Below are positions 48,801-58,833 of a stretch of DNA of 64,000 bases, one piece after another. Location: contig JAAFIR010000002.1 of the NCBI GenBank assembly GCA_013297885.1, positions 62,001-126,000 of the forward strand, in the 5' to 3' direction. The notes below the pieces were generated by a model. That model did not search any database and was not told where the DNA came from. It saw only the letters and a list, made by a program, of their open reading frames with translations. The position numbers were made by a program, and so were the translations under genes. Source of the stretch: Leptospirales bacterium (GTDB taxonomy: Bacteria; Spirochaetota; Leptospiria; Leptospirales; Leptospiraceae). Numbering within the stretch: the stretch's first letter is position 1; every line of letters begins with the position of its first letter.

Positions 48801-50489
48801 ATGAAAAAAATCTTATTTCTATTTATACTTTTACTATCTTGCAAAAATAAAATTTTACCTTATGAACCTGAAAATTTTGATGAGAAATTAAATATTCTTG
48901 CTACAAAAATTATTTCAAAAATGACCGATGAAGAAAAAGCTGGTCAAGTAATACATCTCACTATACCAAAAAACTATTTAGATGAAGTAGCTATTTCAGA
49001 AATCAAGAAAATTAAACCAGGTGGAGTAATACTTTTTGGGATAAATCTAGGTAAAGAAAACGAAATTAGAAATTTAAATAAATCTTTGCAAAACGAAGCA
49101 AAGCTAAACTCCTTATTACCTCTGTTAATTTCAACTGACCAAGAAGGTGGAAGAGTTATTCGTGTTGAATCTAGTGTGACTAGTTTTCCAGGAGCTATGG
49201 CTGTGGGTCAAACTCTAAAAAAAGATTTTGCATTTGATGTTGGATTTATCACTTCATTTGAACTTCGTAGGGTTGGAATTAATTTACTTCTAGCTCCTAT
49301 TTTAGATATAAATAATAATCCTGAAAATCCTGTTATCAACACAAGATCATTCGGAATGGACTTAATTAGCTCAGAAATTGCGATTGCATATGAAAAAGGA
49401 GCAAGGCTTGGTGGAGCAACTCCTGTGATCAAACATTTTCCGGGACATGGGGACACAACTGTAGATTCACATCTAGGTTTACCTATCATTCAAAAAACTG
49501 AACAAGAACTTGAAAAACTAGAACTCATCCCTTTTAAAAAATCAATTGATGATGGTGCATTAGCTTTAATGTCAGCACATATCGTTTACCCGAAGTTAGA
49601 CGAAGAATATCCCTCCACACTTTCCAAAAAAATTCTCACAAATTTACTTCGAAATAAAATGAATTATAAAGGTGTAATTATAACTGATGCAATGGAAATG
49701 GATGCAATATCCAAAAATTTCCAAGACAAAAAAACTGGAACACTTGCAATTCAAGCAGGTGCAGATATAATTTTACTTACAAGTTTTGGAAAAAATTCTT
49801 TTTACTATTACCAAATGATTTTAGATTCAATTAAAAATAAAGAATTCAATTTTGAAGGAGTAAATCTTTTAGAAGAAAGTTTAAAAAGACAAATTAAACT
49901 AAAATTAAGAATGGGATTATTTCACACTTCTCATTCTAGTATAAAATTAGATGATAAAGAATTAGAAGATTATATCAAATTAAAAAGAAAACAAACCAAA
50001 CAAAAATATGAAGAATATAAAAAATCTGGAATTAAAGAATTAAACCAAAAAATTTCTATGGAAGCTATAAAATCTTTTAAAGATAATCTTACTCCTCTTT
50101 CAAAAGAGGAAATAGCAAAATCTATTTTTGTTTTTAAAAATGAGATTTTACAATCTGAAATTTCTAAACTTGGTTTAGTTTTTTTTTCTGATAATACAAT
50201 TAAAAAAGTTTTGAAAAAAAATAAATCAGATAGAATCATTTTTGATTCTAAAGACCAAAACGATTTAGATAATATAAAAAAAATTATCGAAAATGAATCT
50301 AAACGAGAAATTTTACTTTTACATATTGGTTCCCCTTTTTTGGATTTCCCAAAAGGAGAAAATGTTAAAATTATTTTTTCATTTTCACCAACAAAAGAAT
50401 CAGTTAAAGCAATTTTGAAAAGAAGCATAGACTCTGAAAAACAAATTGAAAGAGCGAATCTAAAATATAAAAATATCTTTTATGACTGA
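48801..50489 (+). CDS. Glycoside hydrolase family 3 lipoprotein (beta-N-acetylhexosaminidase-like)
   Basis: 562 aa. Lipoprotein signal MKKILFLFILLLSC. The GH3 barrel (~35-360) includes KMTDEEKAGQ, STDQEGGRVIR, NTRSFG, the KHFPGHGDTTVDSHL loop with its catalytic His/Asp, and VIITDAMEMDAI with the nucleophile Asp. The remaining ~200 residues are a second domain with weak similarity to GH3 C-domains. The KHFPGHGxTxxDSH loop is typical of NagZ-like enzymes that trim N-acetylglucosamine from wall fragments. It overlaps the next gene by 8 bases. Confidence 0.88.
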   Translation: MKKILFLFILLLSCKNKILPYEPENFDEKLNILATKIISKMTDEEKAGQVIHLTIPKNYLDEVAISEIKKIKPGGVILFGINLGKENEIRNLNKSLQNEAKLNSLLPLLISTDQEGGRVIRVESSVTSFPGAMAVGQTLKKDFAFDVGFITSFELRRVGINLLLAPILDINNNPENPVINTRSFGMDLISSEIAIAYEKGARLGGATPVIKHFPGHGDTTVDSHLGLPIIQKTEQELEKLELIPFKKSIDDGALALMSAHIVYPKLDEEYPSTLSKKILTNLLRNKMNYKGVIITDAMEMDAISKNFQDKKTGTLAIQAGADIILLTSFGKNSFYYYQMILDSIKNKEFNFEGVNLLEESLKRQIKLKLRMGLFHTSHSSIKLDDKELEDYIKLKRKQTKQKYEEYKKSGIKELNQKISMEAIKSFKDNLTPLSKEEIAKSIFVFKNEILQSEISKLGLVFFSDNTIKKVLKKNKSDRIIFDSKDQNDLDNIKKIIENESKREILLLHIGSPFLDFPKGENVKIIFSFSPTKESVKAILKRSIDSEKQIERANLKYKNIFYD

Positions 50490-51648
50490 GTATATAGCAA
50501 GTTATGACAAATCAAAACTAGGAATTTACATTCATTTTCCTTACTGTGTACATAAATGTTCTTATTGTGATTTTTATTCACTTGGAATGGGAAAAAATCC
50601 CATTTTACCCCAAAAAAAACTATTTGAATCATATAAAAATGAATTTTTACAAAGATTAAAATTAGAACCAAATTTAAAAAATTTTTCTGTTGAAACGTTT
50701 TTTATAGGAGGTGGAACTCCTTCTATGGCAGAAGAAGATTTAGTTTTTGAATTAGTTCAATTTTTAAAAAATGAATTGAATTTTATTTCTAATTTTGAAT
50801 TTACGATGGAAGCAAATCCAGAAGATATTTCAAAAGAAAAAATTGAAAAATTAATTTCAATTGGAGTAAATAGACTAAACGTGGGAGTTCAGAGTTTTTC
50901 TAAAACATTTTTAAAAACTTTAGATAGATACTATGATGAAGAAAAATATTTAAGTTTATTAGAAACTCTTTCTAGTTCAAAAATGAATAGAATTGGAATT
51001 GATTTAATATATGGAATTTCTGAACAAAGCCTAGAAGATTTTTTAGATGACTTGAATTTAGCATTAAAATATAGACTCAACCACATTAGTCTTTATTCAT
51101 TAACAGTTGAAAAAGGAACTGATTATTTTAGAAAAGTAGAATCAAATAAAGCTGCTCCACCAAATGAAGAATTACAAACTTTAATTTTACAAAAACTTCC
51201 TACCCTTCTTAAAGAAAAAAATTTTAACCATTATGAAGTTTCTAATTATGCAAAAAAAAATGAATACTCAATTCATAATTTAAAATATTGGAAGTTTGAA
51301 AATTATTTGAGTCTTGGTCCTTCTGCACATGGTTTTACATTAAAAGGTCGTTATGCTAACACAAAATCAATTGAAAAGTATTTAAAAAATGAATTTTCTT
51401 TTGAATATGAATCAAGTCTAAATAATTTTACTGAATTTGCTCTTTCAGCATTAAGATTGTTTTGTAAAATTGATTTTAATAGTTTTGAAGAAATCTTAGG
51501 AACAAATTTTTACAAAGTTGAAGAATTAATTAAAAATTGGCAAGTAAATAAATTATGTTTTTATCATAATAAAATATTTCAATGGAATGAGGAAGCAATT
51601 TTCGATTTGGATTCTAGGATCTTAGAATTTAGTATGTTGGAGCCCTAG
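50482..51648 (+). CDS. hemW: HemW-like radical SAM protein
   Basis: 388 aa. Radical SAM cluster motif CVHKCSYC (CxxxCxxC) after GIYIHFPY, then GGGTPS, EANPEDI, GVQSF, IDLIYGI, HISLYSLTVEKGT, HYEVSNYA and LSLGPSAHG, the standard HemW series. HemW is a heme chaperone, often annotated as oxygen-independent coproporphyrinogen oxidase; the CxxxCxxC motif without the extra Cys of HemN favours HemW. It converges on the phosphatase gene with a 27-base overlap. Confidence 0.9.
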   Translation: MTEYIASYDKSKLGIYIHFPYCVHKCSYCDFYSLGMGKNPILPQKKLFESYKNEFLQRLKLEPNLKNFSVETFFIGGGTPSMAEEDLVFELVQFLKNELNFISNFEFTMEANPEDISKEKIEKLISIGVNRLNVGVQSFSKTFLKTLDRYYDEEKYLSLLETLSSSKMNRIGIDLIYGISEQSLEDFLDDLNLALKYRLNHISLYSLTVEKGTDYFRKVESNKAAPPNEELQTLILQKLPTLLKEKNFNHYEVSNYAKKNEYSIHNLKYWKFENYLSLGPSAHGFTLKGRYANTKSIEKYLKNEFSFEYESSLNNFTEFALSALRLFCKIDFNSFEEILGTNFYKVEELIKNWQVNKLCFYHNKIFQWNEEAIFDLDSRILEFSMLEP

Positions 51649-52161
51649 TTTTCTAAAATTTTGTTCATCTTTAATTAAAAATAAAAATTTATATAATTTT
51701 ATTAACTCATTATCTGTATCATCATTACCCATATAAGGTTTAAATAAAATTGCATTTTTATAATGAAACTTAATTTTTTCAAAAGAATCATCTACTATTA
51801 TACTTCTATTCAAATTAAATCCTAAGTCTTTAACTTTAGATAATTTTTTAATATAAAACCAATGTGGATCTTTTTTGTCATACCGTTCATCACAAAATCT
51901 TCTATCCCAAACAAATTCGAAATTGTAATTTTTTAAATAGGATTGTTTAATAATCAATTTCAAATAATCAATTGTGGCTGTACTCCAAATTGCTATTTGA
52001 TAATGTTTTGTTATTTTATCTAAAAAAAATTTTAAGTTTGGTCTAAGATAAACAAAATAATCAGGAATAAAAATATCTGGATTTTTGTTTAATTTTTTTT
52101 CAGTTGAATGAATTAAAGTCTCATCAAAGTCTAAAACGAGAAGTGGTTTAAAATTAGACAA
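51622..52161 (-). CDS. FCP1/NIF-type HAD phosphatase
   Basis: 179 aa. HAD motif I LLVLDFDETLIHST (DxDxT), the FCP1-like VYLRPNLKFFLDKI and IAIWSTATIDYL, and motif III/IV IIVDDSFEKI. Family members are mainly eukaryotic CTD phosphatases, with scattered bacterial relatives of unknown substrate. It is 9 bases downstream of the LysM lipoprotein gene. Confidence 0.85.
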   Translation of the reverse strand: MSNFKPLLVLDFDETLIHSTEKKLNKNPDIFIPDYFVYLRPNLKFFLDKITKHYQIAIWSTATIDYLKLIIKQSYLKNYNFEFVWDRRFCDERYDKKDPHWFYIKKLSKVKDLGFNLNRSIIVDDSFEKIKFHYKNAILFKPYMGNDDTDNELIKLYKFLFLIKDEQNFRKLGLQHTKF

Positions 52162-52170
52162 GACTAAAAA

Positions 52171-53450
52171 TTATTTTTTGGGGATTAAAATCACTTGATT
52201 TGGGAAAATTTTATCAGGGTCTTTAATAGTATTTTTATTTGCTTCATAAATTTTTTTCCATTTATTTTTATTCCCTAAAATTTTATTATCTGCAGCAATC
52301 ATCCAAAGAGTTTCAGGTGGATCTTTTTTCTTTACAATATACTTTTTAAATTTAGAATTATTTTTAATATTTTTTTCTGAAGAAATATTTAAATTTGATT
52401 TATTTTTGGAGTTAAATTCATAATTGGAGTTATTTTCTCTAGAAGAAATTTTATCTATAGTTTTAGAATTTTGCTTTTCATTAGTATTTGATACTAAAAG
52501 ATTTTTATCTGATAGAATTCCACCACATAAATCAATTACATGATTTGACTCTTCAATAGAATCATAATATCTTTCTTTTCCAATTAAATCTATAGATTTT
52601 TTAAAAGACTCTTTTGATAAAGATAAGTTGTCTAAGGTCTCTGAATTTATTTGAGATGGATTGGATAATTTCTTTTCAGCAAGTGAGATTTGTTCATTTG
52701 CAATTTTTGCCTTATCTTTAGCGATTGGGAGTAAGAATTCAGATTTTAAATTTGCAACTTCTAATCTAATTTTTTCTATTGAATTCATTCCAGTTTTTAA
52801 CTCTCCATCATTTAAATTTTTCATCGCTTTTTTATGATCGTTTTTTAATGAAACTAATTTTGGAATTGGTTTATCTAAGTATTTTTCAATTTGAGAAAAA
52901 TCAGATTCTAAACTTTCAGATGAAGCAATTATTCCTGAACTTTGAGATAAAGATAGTTCTCTTGCTTTTTCAAAACTTTCTATTGATTCTTCATATTTTG
53001 AAATGGCAGAATTCATTTTTTCGCCTGGAATTTCAGGTATTGATAATTCATCTCCATCAGAAATTAAATTTTTTCCTTGTTCAAAATAATCAATTGCTAA
53101 CTGTTCTGAATTGGTTTCGATGGCAGCATTTTTAGATTTTACTACATCAGCTTTTAATTCTTTTAAAAAATCAGGGAGAGAATTTTTTATTGCTTCATCA
53201 GAAAAAGACTTAGATTTATTTGCTAATTCTAAAACCTTTTTTTCATCCCTATTTGGTTGAAATGAATAATTTTGAGCTTGAGAAAAGTTTTGTTCAGCAT
53301 ATTGATATTCAGTTGAAGAATATTTATTTGCTTTATAGACTTTGGCTTTTGTTAAGTTCTGCTTTGCTTCTGAGACTTCTTGTAGAGGTAGTGTTCCTCT
53401 ACAATAGCCTAATGATAGAATTAAAAGGAAAAAGAAATTTTTTTTTTCAT
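52171..53450 (-). CDS. LysM lipoprotein, frameshifted at a poly-A tract after the start codon
   Basis: From an ATG only at 53016 the gene would encode 281 aa. The same frame is open upstream to the STAS stop codon and encodes a lipoprotein signal (FFFLLILSLGYC) and repetitive helical sequence rich in Ala/Glu/Lys (KANKYSSTEYQYAEQNFSQA). The only suitable ATG (53448-53450) is followed by ten A bases and is out of frame by one; with eleven A the product is MKKKNFFFLLILSLGYC and 426 aa. The C-terminal ~55 residues are a LysM domain (ETLWMIAADNKILGNKNKW, IFPNQVILIP) that binds peptidoglycan. The long helical part is like other spirochaetal LysM lipoproteins. Confidence 0.8.
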
Positions 53451-53451
53451 G

Positions 53452-53790
53452 TTATTTTGTAAAAGAAGCTATTGCATCTGTTTCAACATCAAAAATTTCA
53501 AAAAATGAAGTAAGTTTAGTTAATTCAAAAACTTTTCTTACTGATCCAGCTACGTTAATGATTTTTAATCCACCTTGGTATTTTTTCAAGTTTGATAAAC
53601 TAGAAATAAGTGCACCAATTCCAGATGAATCAATATAGGATACTTTTTCTAAATTAATTATGATTTGGTATCTTTTTTCTTCAATTAATTTTGCAATAAT
53701 GTCTTTAATCTCTGGGGCATTGTACAGATCAATCTCTCCATTGATGTCGAGTAAAATGATGTTATTATTCTCTCTTCTTGTAATTTCCAT
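53452..53790 (-). CDS. STAS-domain anti-sigma factor antagonist
   Basis: 112 aa, full-length STAS domain with the canonical phospho-site YIDSSGIGALISSL around residue 58. It lies 1 base upstream of the LysM lipoprotein start. A candidate substrate of the SpoIIE-type phosphatase at 32214; no dedicated anti-sigma kinase is adjacent. Confidence 0.9.
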   Translation of the reverse strand: MEITRRENNNIILLDINGEIDLYNAPEIKDIIAKLIEEKRYQIIINLEKVSYIDSSGIGALISSLSNLKKYQGGLKIINVAGSVRKVFELTKLTSFFEIFDVETDAIASFTK

Positions 53791-53865
53791 TCTATAACCT
53801 TTCCTTGGGACTTATTAAAACTACTAGGTATTCCAAGCAAATTTAAAAAAACCAAAATCCAAAAT

Positions 53866-54993
53866 TTAGTCAACACTAAAAATTTCTTTTGAATAGATTT
53901 TTTTCCAATTTGCATAAAAATCCATAAACTTCTCTTCTTCTATCGCTTGTCTAATTTTTTGCATAAAATTTTTCATAAAATATAAATTATGATAAGTTGC
54001 AAGACTAAATCCTAAAAATTCTTTCACTTTTTGTAAATGTCTTATATAACCTAGATTATAATTTTTACAAACTTTGCAACCACATTCTTTATCTATGGGA
54101 CTATCTAAGAATTTCAAAGACTCATTTCTTAAATTCAGTTTTCCATTTGAAGTAAACACTTGACCGTTTCTGGCATTTCTTGTTGGAAGAACACAGTCAA
54201 ACATATCAATTCCATTTTTTACTCCTTCTAGAATATCAATTACAGTTCCAACGCCCATTAAATATCTAGGTCTGGTTTGCTCGTGGTAGGGTGCGATGTG
54301 CTCCAATACTTTTAAAAAATCTTCTCTTGTTTCACCAACACTTAAACCCCCGATAGCAACACCTGAAAAAGGCAAATTTTGGATCGCTTTTAAAGATTTT
54401 ACTCTTAGCTCAAGATCCGTTCCGCCTTGTGCAATTCCAAATAGATTTTGATTTCGTTTATCTTTTTCCCAATGTGCAATAGATTTTTCAGCCCAATAAT
54501 GAGTTCTAACTAAAGACTCTTCTAATCTTTCCCTTGTGGAATTTGCAGGTGCACAATCGTCAAGAACCATCATGATGTCTGAGCCAATTGAACGTTGCAC
54601 ATCTATAACTTTTTCAGGAGTAAATTCATGTTTCGAGCCGTCAATATGGGAACTAAATTTTACACCATCTTTTTGAAATTTAAATAAACCACTAAGACTA
54701 AAAACTTGGTAACCCCCAGAATCAGTGAGCATTGCTTTTTTGTAGGACATAAAATTTTTTACACCACCAAATTTTTCTAATACTTCAATACCTGGTTTTA
54801 AATACAAATGATAGGTGTTTGTTAAAATTAAATCATAACCAATTTCAGAAATATCTTCTTGAGAAATTGTTTTAATTGTTCCTCTAGTTCCAACAGGCAT
54901 AAACACTGGAGTTTCAACTTCAACACCATTTAACATTAATTTGCCACTTCTTGCAAAACTAGATTTACATGATTTACTTTCTTTAAATATCAA
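53866..54993 (-). CDS. tgt: tRNA-guanine transglycosylase (queuine tRNA-ribosyltransferase)
   Basis: 375 aa, full length. It exchanges guanine-34 for a queuosine precursor in tRNAs. Visible: [31 protein letters not shown] with an active-site Asp, [24 protein letters not shown] with the nucleophile Asp, and the zinc-site cysteines CGCKVCKNY plus His (THNLY-like ATYHNLYF). It overlaps fur by 4 bases in a qor-fur-tgt operon. Confidence 0.97.
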   Translation of the reverse strand: MIFKESKSCKSSFARSGKLMLNGVEVETPVFMPVGTRGTIKTISQEDISEIGYDLILTNTYHLYLKPGIEVLEKFGGVKNFMSYKKAMLTDSGGYQVFSLSGLFKFQKDGVKFSSHIDGSKHEFTPEKVIDVQRSIGSDIMMVLDDCAPANSTRERLEESLVRTHYWAEKSIAHWEKDKRNQNLFGIAQGGTDLELRVKSLKAIQNLPFSGVAIGGLSVGETREDFLKVLEHIAPYHEQTRPRYLMGVGTVIDILEGVKNGIDMFDCVLPTRNARNGQVFTSNGKLNLRNESLKFLDSPIDKECGCKVCKNYNLGYIRHLQKVKEFLGFSLATYHNLYFMKNFMQKIRQAIEEEKFMDFYANWKKIYSKEIFSVD

Positions 54994-55490
54994 AGTTTGT
55001 TTCTTTTTTCGTTAATTCTAATAAAATGTTCACAAGAGTTTTTGGTTTTACATTCTCCAAAAATATTTAAACGATGAGCTTGTATTTTAAAACCATTTTC
55101 TTCAGCAATTCTTTCTTGATGAACTTCAATTTCAGGTACAACAAATTCTACAATTCTTCCACAATCAATACAAATGATATGATCATGGTGTTCATGACCA
55201 ATTGTATGCTCATAAAATTTAAAGTCTCTACCAAAATCATGCTCTGCTAAAAGTTTTGCTTCCACCATGATAGATAAAATTCTATAAATAGTTGCTTTTG
55301 AAATTTCATCTCTATGATCTTTTAACATATCTAAGAGACTATCTGCTGTAAAATGATGGTGAATGGAAAAAATAGTTTCAGCAACTAACATTCTCTGGGT
55401 TGTAATTTTTAAATCTTTCTTTTTTAAAAAATCAGAAAAGATTTCCATTTCTTTTTCGATTTCAGGATTTTTTTGTTTAACTGTTTTCAT
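54990..55490 (-). CDS. Fur-family metalloregulator
   Basis: 166 aa. A winged-helix DNA-binding domain ([38 protein letters not shown]) is followed by a metal-binding dimer domain ([17 protein letters not shown]). The first CxxC is present; the second is CKTKNSC rather than CxxC. It could be Fur, PerR or Zur; the residues visible do not decide. Overlaps both operon neighbours by 4 bases. Confidence 0.9.
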   Translation of the reverse strand: MKTVKQKNPEIEKEMEIFSDFLKKKDLKITTQRMLVAETIFSIHHHFTADSLLDMLKDHRDEISKATIYRILSIMVEAKLLAEHDFGRDFKFYEHTIGHEHHDHIICIDCGRIVEFVVPEIEVHQERIAEENGFKIQAHRLNIFGECKTKNSCEHFIRINEKRNKL

Positions 55491-56455
55491 GGAATTAAAA
55501 TCGCCTTTCCGTAAGTTTTTCTGCTCCCTACTTCTCGTAAAGCAGATGGTGCTTCTATCAATGGATAAGTTTTGTAAATTAATGGTTTTACTTTTTTTTC
55601 TTCATACCAACGATTAAGTTTCGAAACACATTCCTGAATTTGTTCAGGTCTATTATTTTGGTACAAATTCCAATAGACTCCCATAACTGAAATATTATTT
55701 AAAAGCAAATAATTTACAGCCAAAGTTGGAATTCTTCCAGATGTAAAACCAACTACCACAATTCTACCTTCAAAGTTTGTGCATAGTATGGACTTGTCAA
55801 ATGCATCTCCACCAACAGGATCAATTACTACATCTACTCCACCAAGTTCTTTACGAATTTTTTTGGACCAAGTGGCTTCGTTATAATTTAGTGCAACATC
55901 AGCACCAAGCTTTTTTATAATTTCTAATTTTTCTTCAGAGCCTGCAGTTGCATATACTTTTGCACCAATTGCTTTTCCAATTTGAATTGCTGAACTTCCA
56001 ATTCCTCCAGCTCCAGCATGCACTAAAAGTGTTTCTGATTTTTGAAGTTTTGCACGAACTACAATTCCAAAATAAGAAGATTGGTATGTAACAATAAAAC
56101 CAGCTGCTTCTTCAAAACTCATATCTTTTGGAATTGGATAAATATTTTTTTCAAGAACTGCAACTTTTTCAGCATAACCACCAAGCCAAGAAAGAGCCAT
56201 CACTTTGTCCCCTACTTTCCATTTAGTGATATTTTTTCCTAACTTAGAAATCACGCCAGCAACTTCAATGCCGGGGCTAAAAGGTCTTTTGGGCCGCATT
56301 TGGTATTTGCCCCCGATAAGAAGCATATCTGGAAAATTCATTCCACATGCTCTTATATCAATTAAAGCTTCATCATCATTTGGAACAGGATCAGGAATTT
56401 CTTTCCACACTAATTCTTCTGGCTCACACCAATTTTCTGCAAGATATGCTTTCAT
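55487..56455 (-). CDS. NADPH:quinone oxidoreductase-like medium-chain dehydrogenase
   Basis: 322 aa. Zinc-free MDR family: GMNFPDMLLIGGKYQ, PGIEVAGVISKLG, the nucleotide fold VHAGAGGIGSSAIQIGKA and DVVIDPVGGD. It probably reduces quinones or enones with NADPH. First gene of qor-fur-tgt; co-transcription with the Fur-family gene may tie it to oxidative or metal stress, which is inference. Confidence 0.92.
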   Translation of the reverse strand: MKAYLAENWCEPEELVWKEIPDPVPNDDEALIDIRACGMNFPDMLLIGGKYQMRPKRPFSPGIEVAGVISKLGKNITKWKVGDKVMALSWLGGYAEKVAVLEKNIYPIPKDMSFEEAAGFIVTYQSSYFGIVVRAKLQKSETLLVHAGAGGIGSSAIQIGKAIGAKVYATAGSEEKLEIIKKLGADVALNYNEATWSKKIRKELGGVDVVIDPVGGDAFDKSILCTNFEGRIVVVGFTSGRIPTLAVNYLLLNNISVMGVYWNLYQNNRPEQIQECVSKLNRWYEEKKVKPLIYKTYPLIEAPSALREVGSRKTYGKAILIP

Positions 56456-56913
56456 AAAAGAAATAAGTTTTTATAAATCCATTTTAGCAATAATTAATTT
56501 TTAAAGTCCCAGAAAAAGAAATTTTATTATTTATAAGTTACTTTCCATACTTAAAACAAGTTTATAAATTCTTCCTAAAATCTTGGATGATAGATTTATC
56601 AATTTTCTTTTTGTAGGATTTAACTTCTTGAAATTTTCTATATTTTTTTATAAATTTTTGATTCGCCAATTTATAGTGACAAAAATTTCTACAACGTCTT
56701 AACACTCTATATCTTTGAAGCAATTAGCCATTCTATGCTACTTTTTTAATCCTTTGACTAAAATCTAAGAATTCAAAAAAAACTTAAATCCCTACTAAGT
56801 ATTTTAAAAATTAAATTTTAATACAAAAAATAATTAGGAGCAAATTCCATATTTATAAGATTAAAATTAGGTTTGGTTAATTAGTATAAATTTCTAAATA
56901 GTTTATTTTAACT
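56456..56913. other. 458-base intergenic region
   Basis: A+T-rich. I see no coding frame or RNA gene. It contains GATTCGCC near 56672 and a weak hairpin near 56748 (AATCCTT with AAGAATT) that recall the two-hairpin element, but not enough of either to call a copy. Confidence 0.45.
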
Positions 56914-57201
56914 TCATTTCAAACTTCTAGAATAATATTTCATTAACTCTTCAATTAAAAATTCAACAATAATTGAATCTTTTTCTGAAAAATTAACAGG
57001 ATTAAGATTAAGGAGTTTTTCATCAATGCGAAGTAATTTGTAGTTTATTAATTTCTCTTTTGGAGTTTTATTTTGGTTTTTTGAATGAAGAATATACATT
57101 TTTAAAACACCTTCATTTAAATCATTTATTTTAGTTTTGGAATGAATTTCAATAAAGTCTTTTAGTTTAATCATTAATTGGTTTTTGTTTAAATATTCCA
57201 T
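56914..57201 (-). CDS. Hypothetical protein
   Basis: 95 aa, mostly helical and charged, no signal peptide or membrane segment. No family recognised. It is an isolated small gene in an otherwise gene-poor stretch that also holds a gene remnant and repeats; coding status is likely from its length in this low-G+C context but not certain. Confidence 0.45.
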   Translation of the reverse strand: MEYLNKNQLMIKLKDFIEIHSKTKINDLNEGVLKMYILHSKNQNKTPKEKLINYKLLRIDEKLLNLNPVNFSEKDSIIVEFLIEELMKYYSRSLK

Positions 57202-57477
57202 ATCTAATCCACTTTATACTTTTGGTAGGTATTGAATATTAAATTTTGATTTAAATTTTTTACTATTAACTTTTGCAAAAAAAAATTTAAATTAATAGAG
57301 TCTAAAATTAGCTAAATTAAAGTTATAAAAAAAAATGTATATATTTATGAAATATTCTAAAAAATTTAATCTTTAGAAGAAATTGATTTATTTAGATATT
57401 AAAATCAATTAGATCTTTACTGGAATGATGAATTTAATACTTAAAAAACAAAAATTTTATGATAAAAAGAATACCGA

Positions 57478-57506
57478 TTGACAAAAATAATTAACTATTT
57501 TAAAAA
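57478..57506 (+). promoter_or_regulatory. Candidate promoter before the palindrome
   Basis: A perfect TTGACA (57478-57483) is followed after 17 bases by TAAAAA (57501-57506). It would direct transcription through the 28-bp palindrome into the Crp/Fnr remnant. Nothing else in the 57202-57534 spacer is recognisable. Confidence 0.4.
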
Positions 57507-57537
57507 ATAAAATTCAATCGGGACATACAACTATCCA

Positions 57538-57565
57538 AAAGTAATGGGTAATTACTTTTGGCAGC
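57538..57565. repeat. 28-bp palindromic repeat, copy 2
   Basis: Identical to the reverse complement of 6360-6387. Here the palindrome is perfect: 11-base arms (57535-57545 and 57551-57561) around the spacer GGGTA. It is fused directly to the 5' edge of the Crp/Fnr remnant. Confidence 0.78.
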
Positions 57566-57645
57566 AGGTATCTATCGCATCAATGCTTGGAATTACTGCT
57601 GTTTCTTTATCAAGAATCAAATCTAGAGTATTTGTAAAAAATTAA
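57562..57645 (+). pseudogene. Crp/Fnr-family regulator, C-terminal HTH remnant
   Basis: Translation gives QQVSIASMLGITAVSLSRIK and a further seven residues before TAA at 57643-57645. This matches the recognition-helix region of Crp/Fnr proteins (IASxLGITPESLSRIR). The rest of the gene is absent: upstream sequence is the 28-bp palindrome and A+T-rich spacer. It is a gene fragment, not an independent gene. Confidence 0.75.
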
Positions 57646-57722
57646 CAATTGTTAAACGATTTTTTTTTCTATATAGTTTACAAATTCTTCAAAATAAACT
57701 TATTTGTACACAAATGTAATTT

Positions 57723-57815
57723 CTGCGAAAGGGATTGAAACGGCGTAAATAAATTTTTAATGAAATTTATTTACGAGAGTTGAAAGCCCGGTCGCCACAT
57801 AGTGGCGATTCGCCC
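57723..57815 (+). repeat. Two-hairpin intergenic element, copy E
   Basis: Begins TGCGAAAGGGATTGAAACG and ends GCGATTCGCCC. The first stem is 13 bp (CGTAAATAAATTT with AAATTTATTTACG); GGG (57731-57733) faces CCC (57787-57789). The second stem is TCGCCAC with TGGCGA. It lies just upstream of the hydrolase gene. Confidence 0.8.
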
Positions 57816-57849
57816 AAATTTTTTTCAAAATTTTTTTTAAGGAATTCTA

Positions 57850-58700
57850 ATGTTAAGAATTTTAACAATATTTATTTTTATAATCGGTTTTGGATCAGCA
57901 GGTCCCATAAAGCAAAAAACGATCAAGTAATCAAATCAAAAACAATCATCTTTATTCATGGAATGTTTATGACCCCTCTAGCTTGGGCTGAATGGGAAAC
58001 ATATTTTAAATCTAAAGGTTATAAAACTCTTGCACCTGCTTGGCCTCTCGGTCACACTGGGGAACCTTCTGAGTTAAGAAAAAAACATCCCGATAAAGAA
58101 CTTGGTAAAATGACCCTTGAGCAAGTTGTAAAACATTATGAAGCAATTATCAAAGAGCAAAAAGAAAAACCAATTTTAATTGGTCACTCTATGGGCGGGC
58201 TTATTGTGCAGTTGTTAATGCAAAAAAATTTAGCTGAAGCAGGAATTGCTGTAAATTCTGCTCCACCAGAAGGAATGATAAGTTTTAAATGCTCATTTTT
58301 AAAAAGTAATCTTCCTGCAATCAGTGGAAACGTGGAAGAGCCATATTTTATGGATCAGGATGCGTTTAATTACGCTTTTGTACATACACTCACTGAGGCA
58401 GAACAAAAAGCAGCCTACCAAAAATTTGTTGTTCCTGAAACAAAACAAGTTGCAAAACGTCCTGACAAAAAACAAGGTGCTGTGGATTTTTCAAAAAAGA
58501 AAGAGCCACTACTAATGATTGCAGGTTCTGAAGATAAAATTATTCCTGCAAGTTTAAACCTAGATAATTTTAACGCATATTCAGTAAATCCGAGCATCAC
58601 AACTTTTAAAGAATTTGAAAATAAAACTCATTTTATTGTTGGTCAAAAAGGCTCTGAAGAAGTGACAGATTTTATTTTGAATTGGCTTAATGCAAAATAA
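57850..58700 (+). CDS. Secreted alpha/beta hydrolase, frameshifted after the signal peptide
   Basis: The ATG at 57850 has AAGGAA upstream and encodes MLRILTIFIFIIGFGSAG, a signal peptide, but that frame stops after 26 codons. The hydrolase frame has no plausible start before the domain: reading it further left only runs back through repeat copy E to a TTG at 57780. Adding one base near 57900-57905 (for example in the CCC) joins the frames into 283 aa. The domain shows FIHGMFMTPLAWAEW (oxyanion region), nucleophile GHSMGG, MIAGSEDKIIPA (Asp) and KTHF (His), so the catalytic triad is complete. Substrate unknown. Confidence 0.8.
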
Positions 58701-58744
58701 TTTTTTTGACATCTCACTTTAAATTGAAATTATGACTTTAGAAC

Positions 58745-58817
<73 letters not shown>

Positions 58818-58833
58818 TTCTACTTTTCTTTAA

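Noticed and set aside
57535-57561. The palindrome as a rho-independent terminator
   Set aside because: The stem is A+T-rich and neither copy is followed by a T run in the relevant direction.
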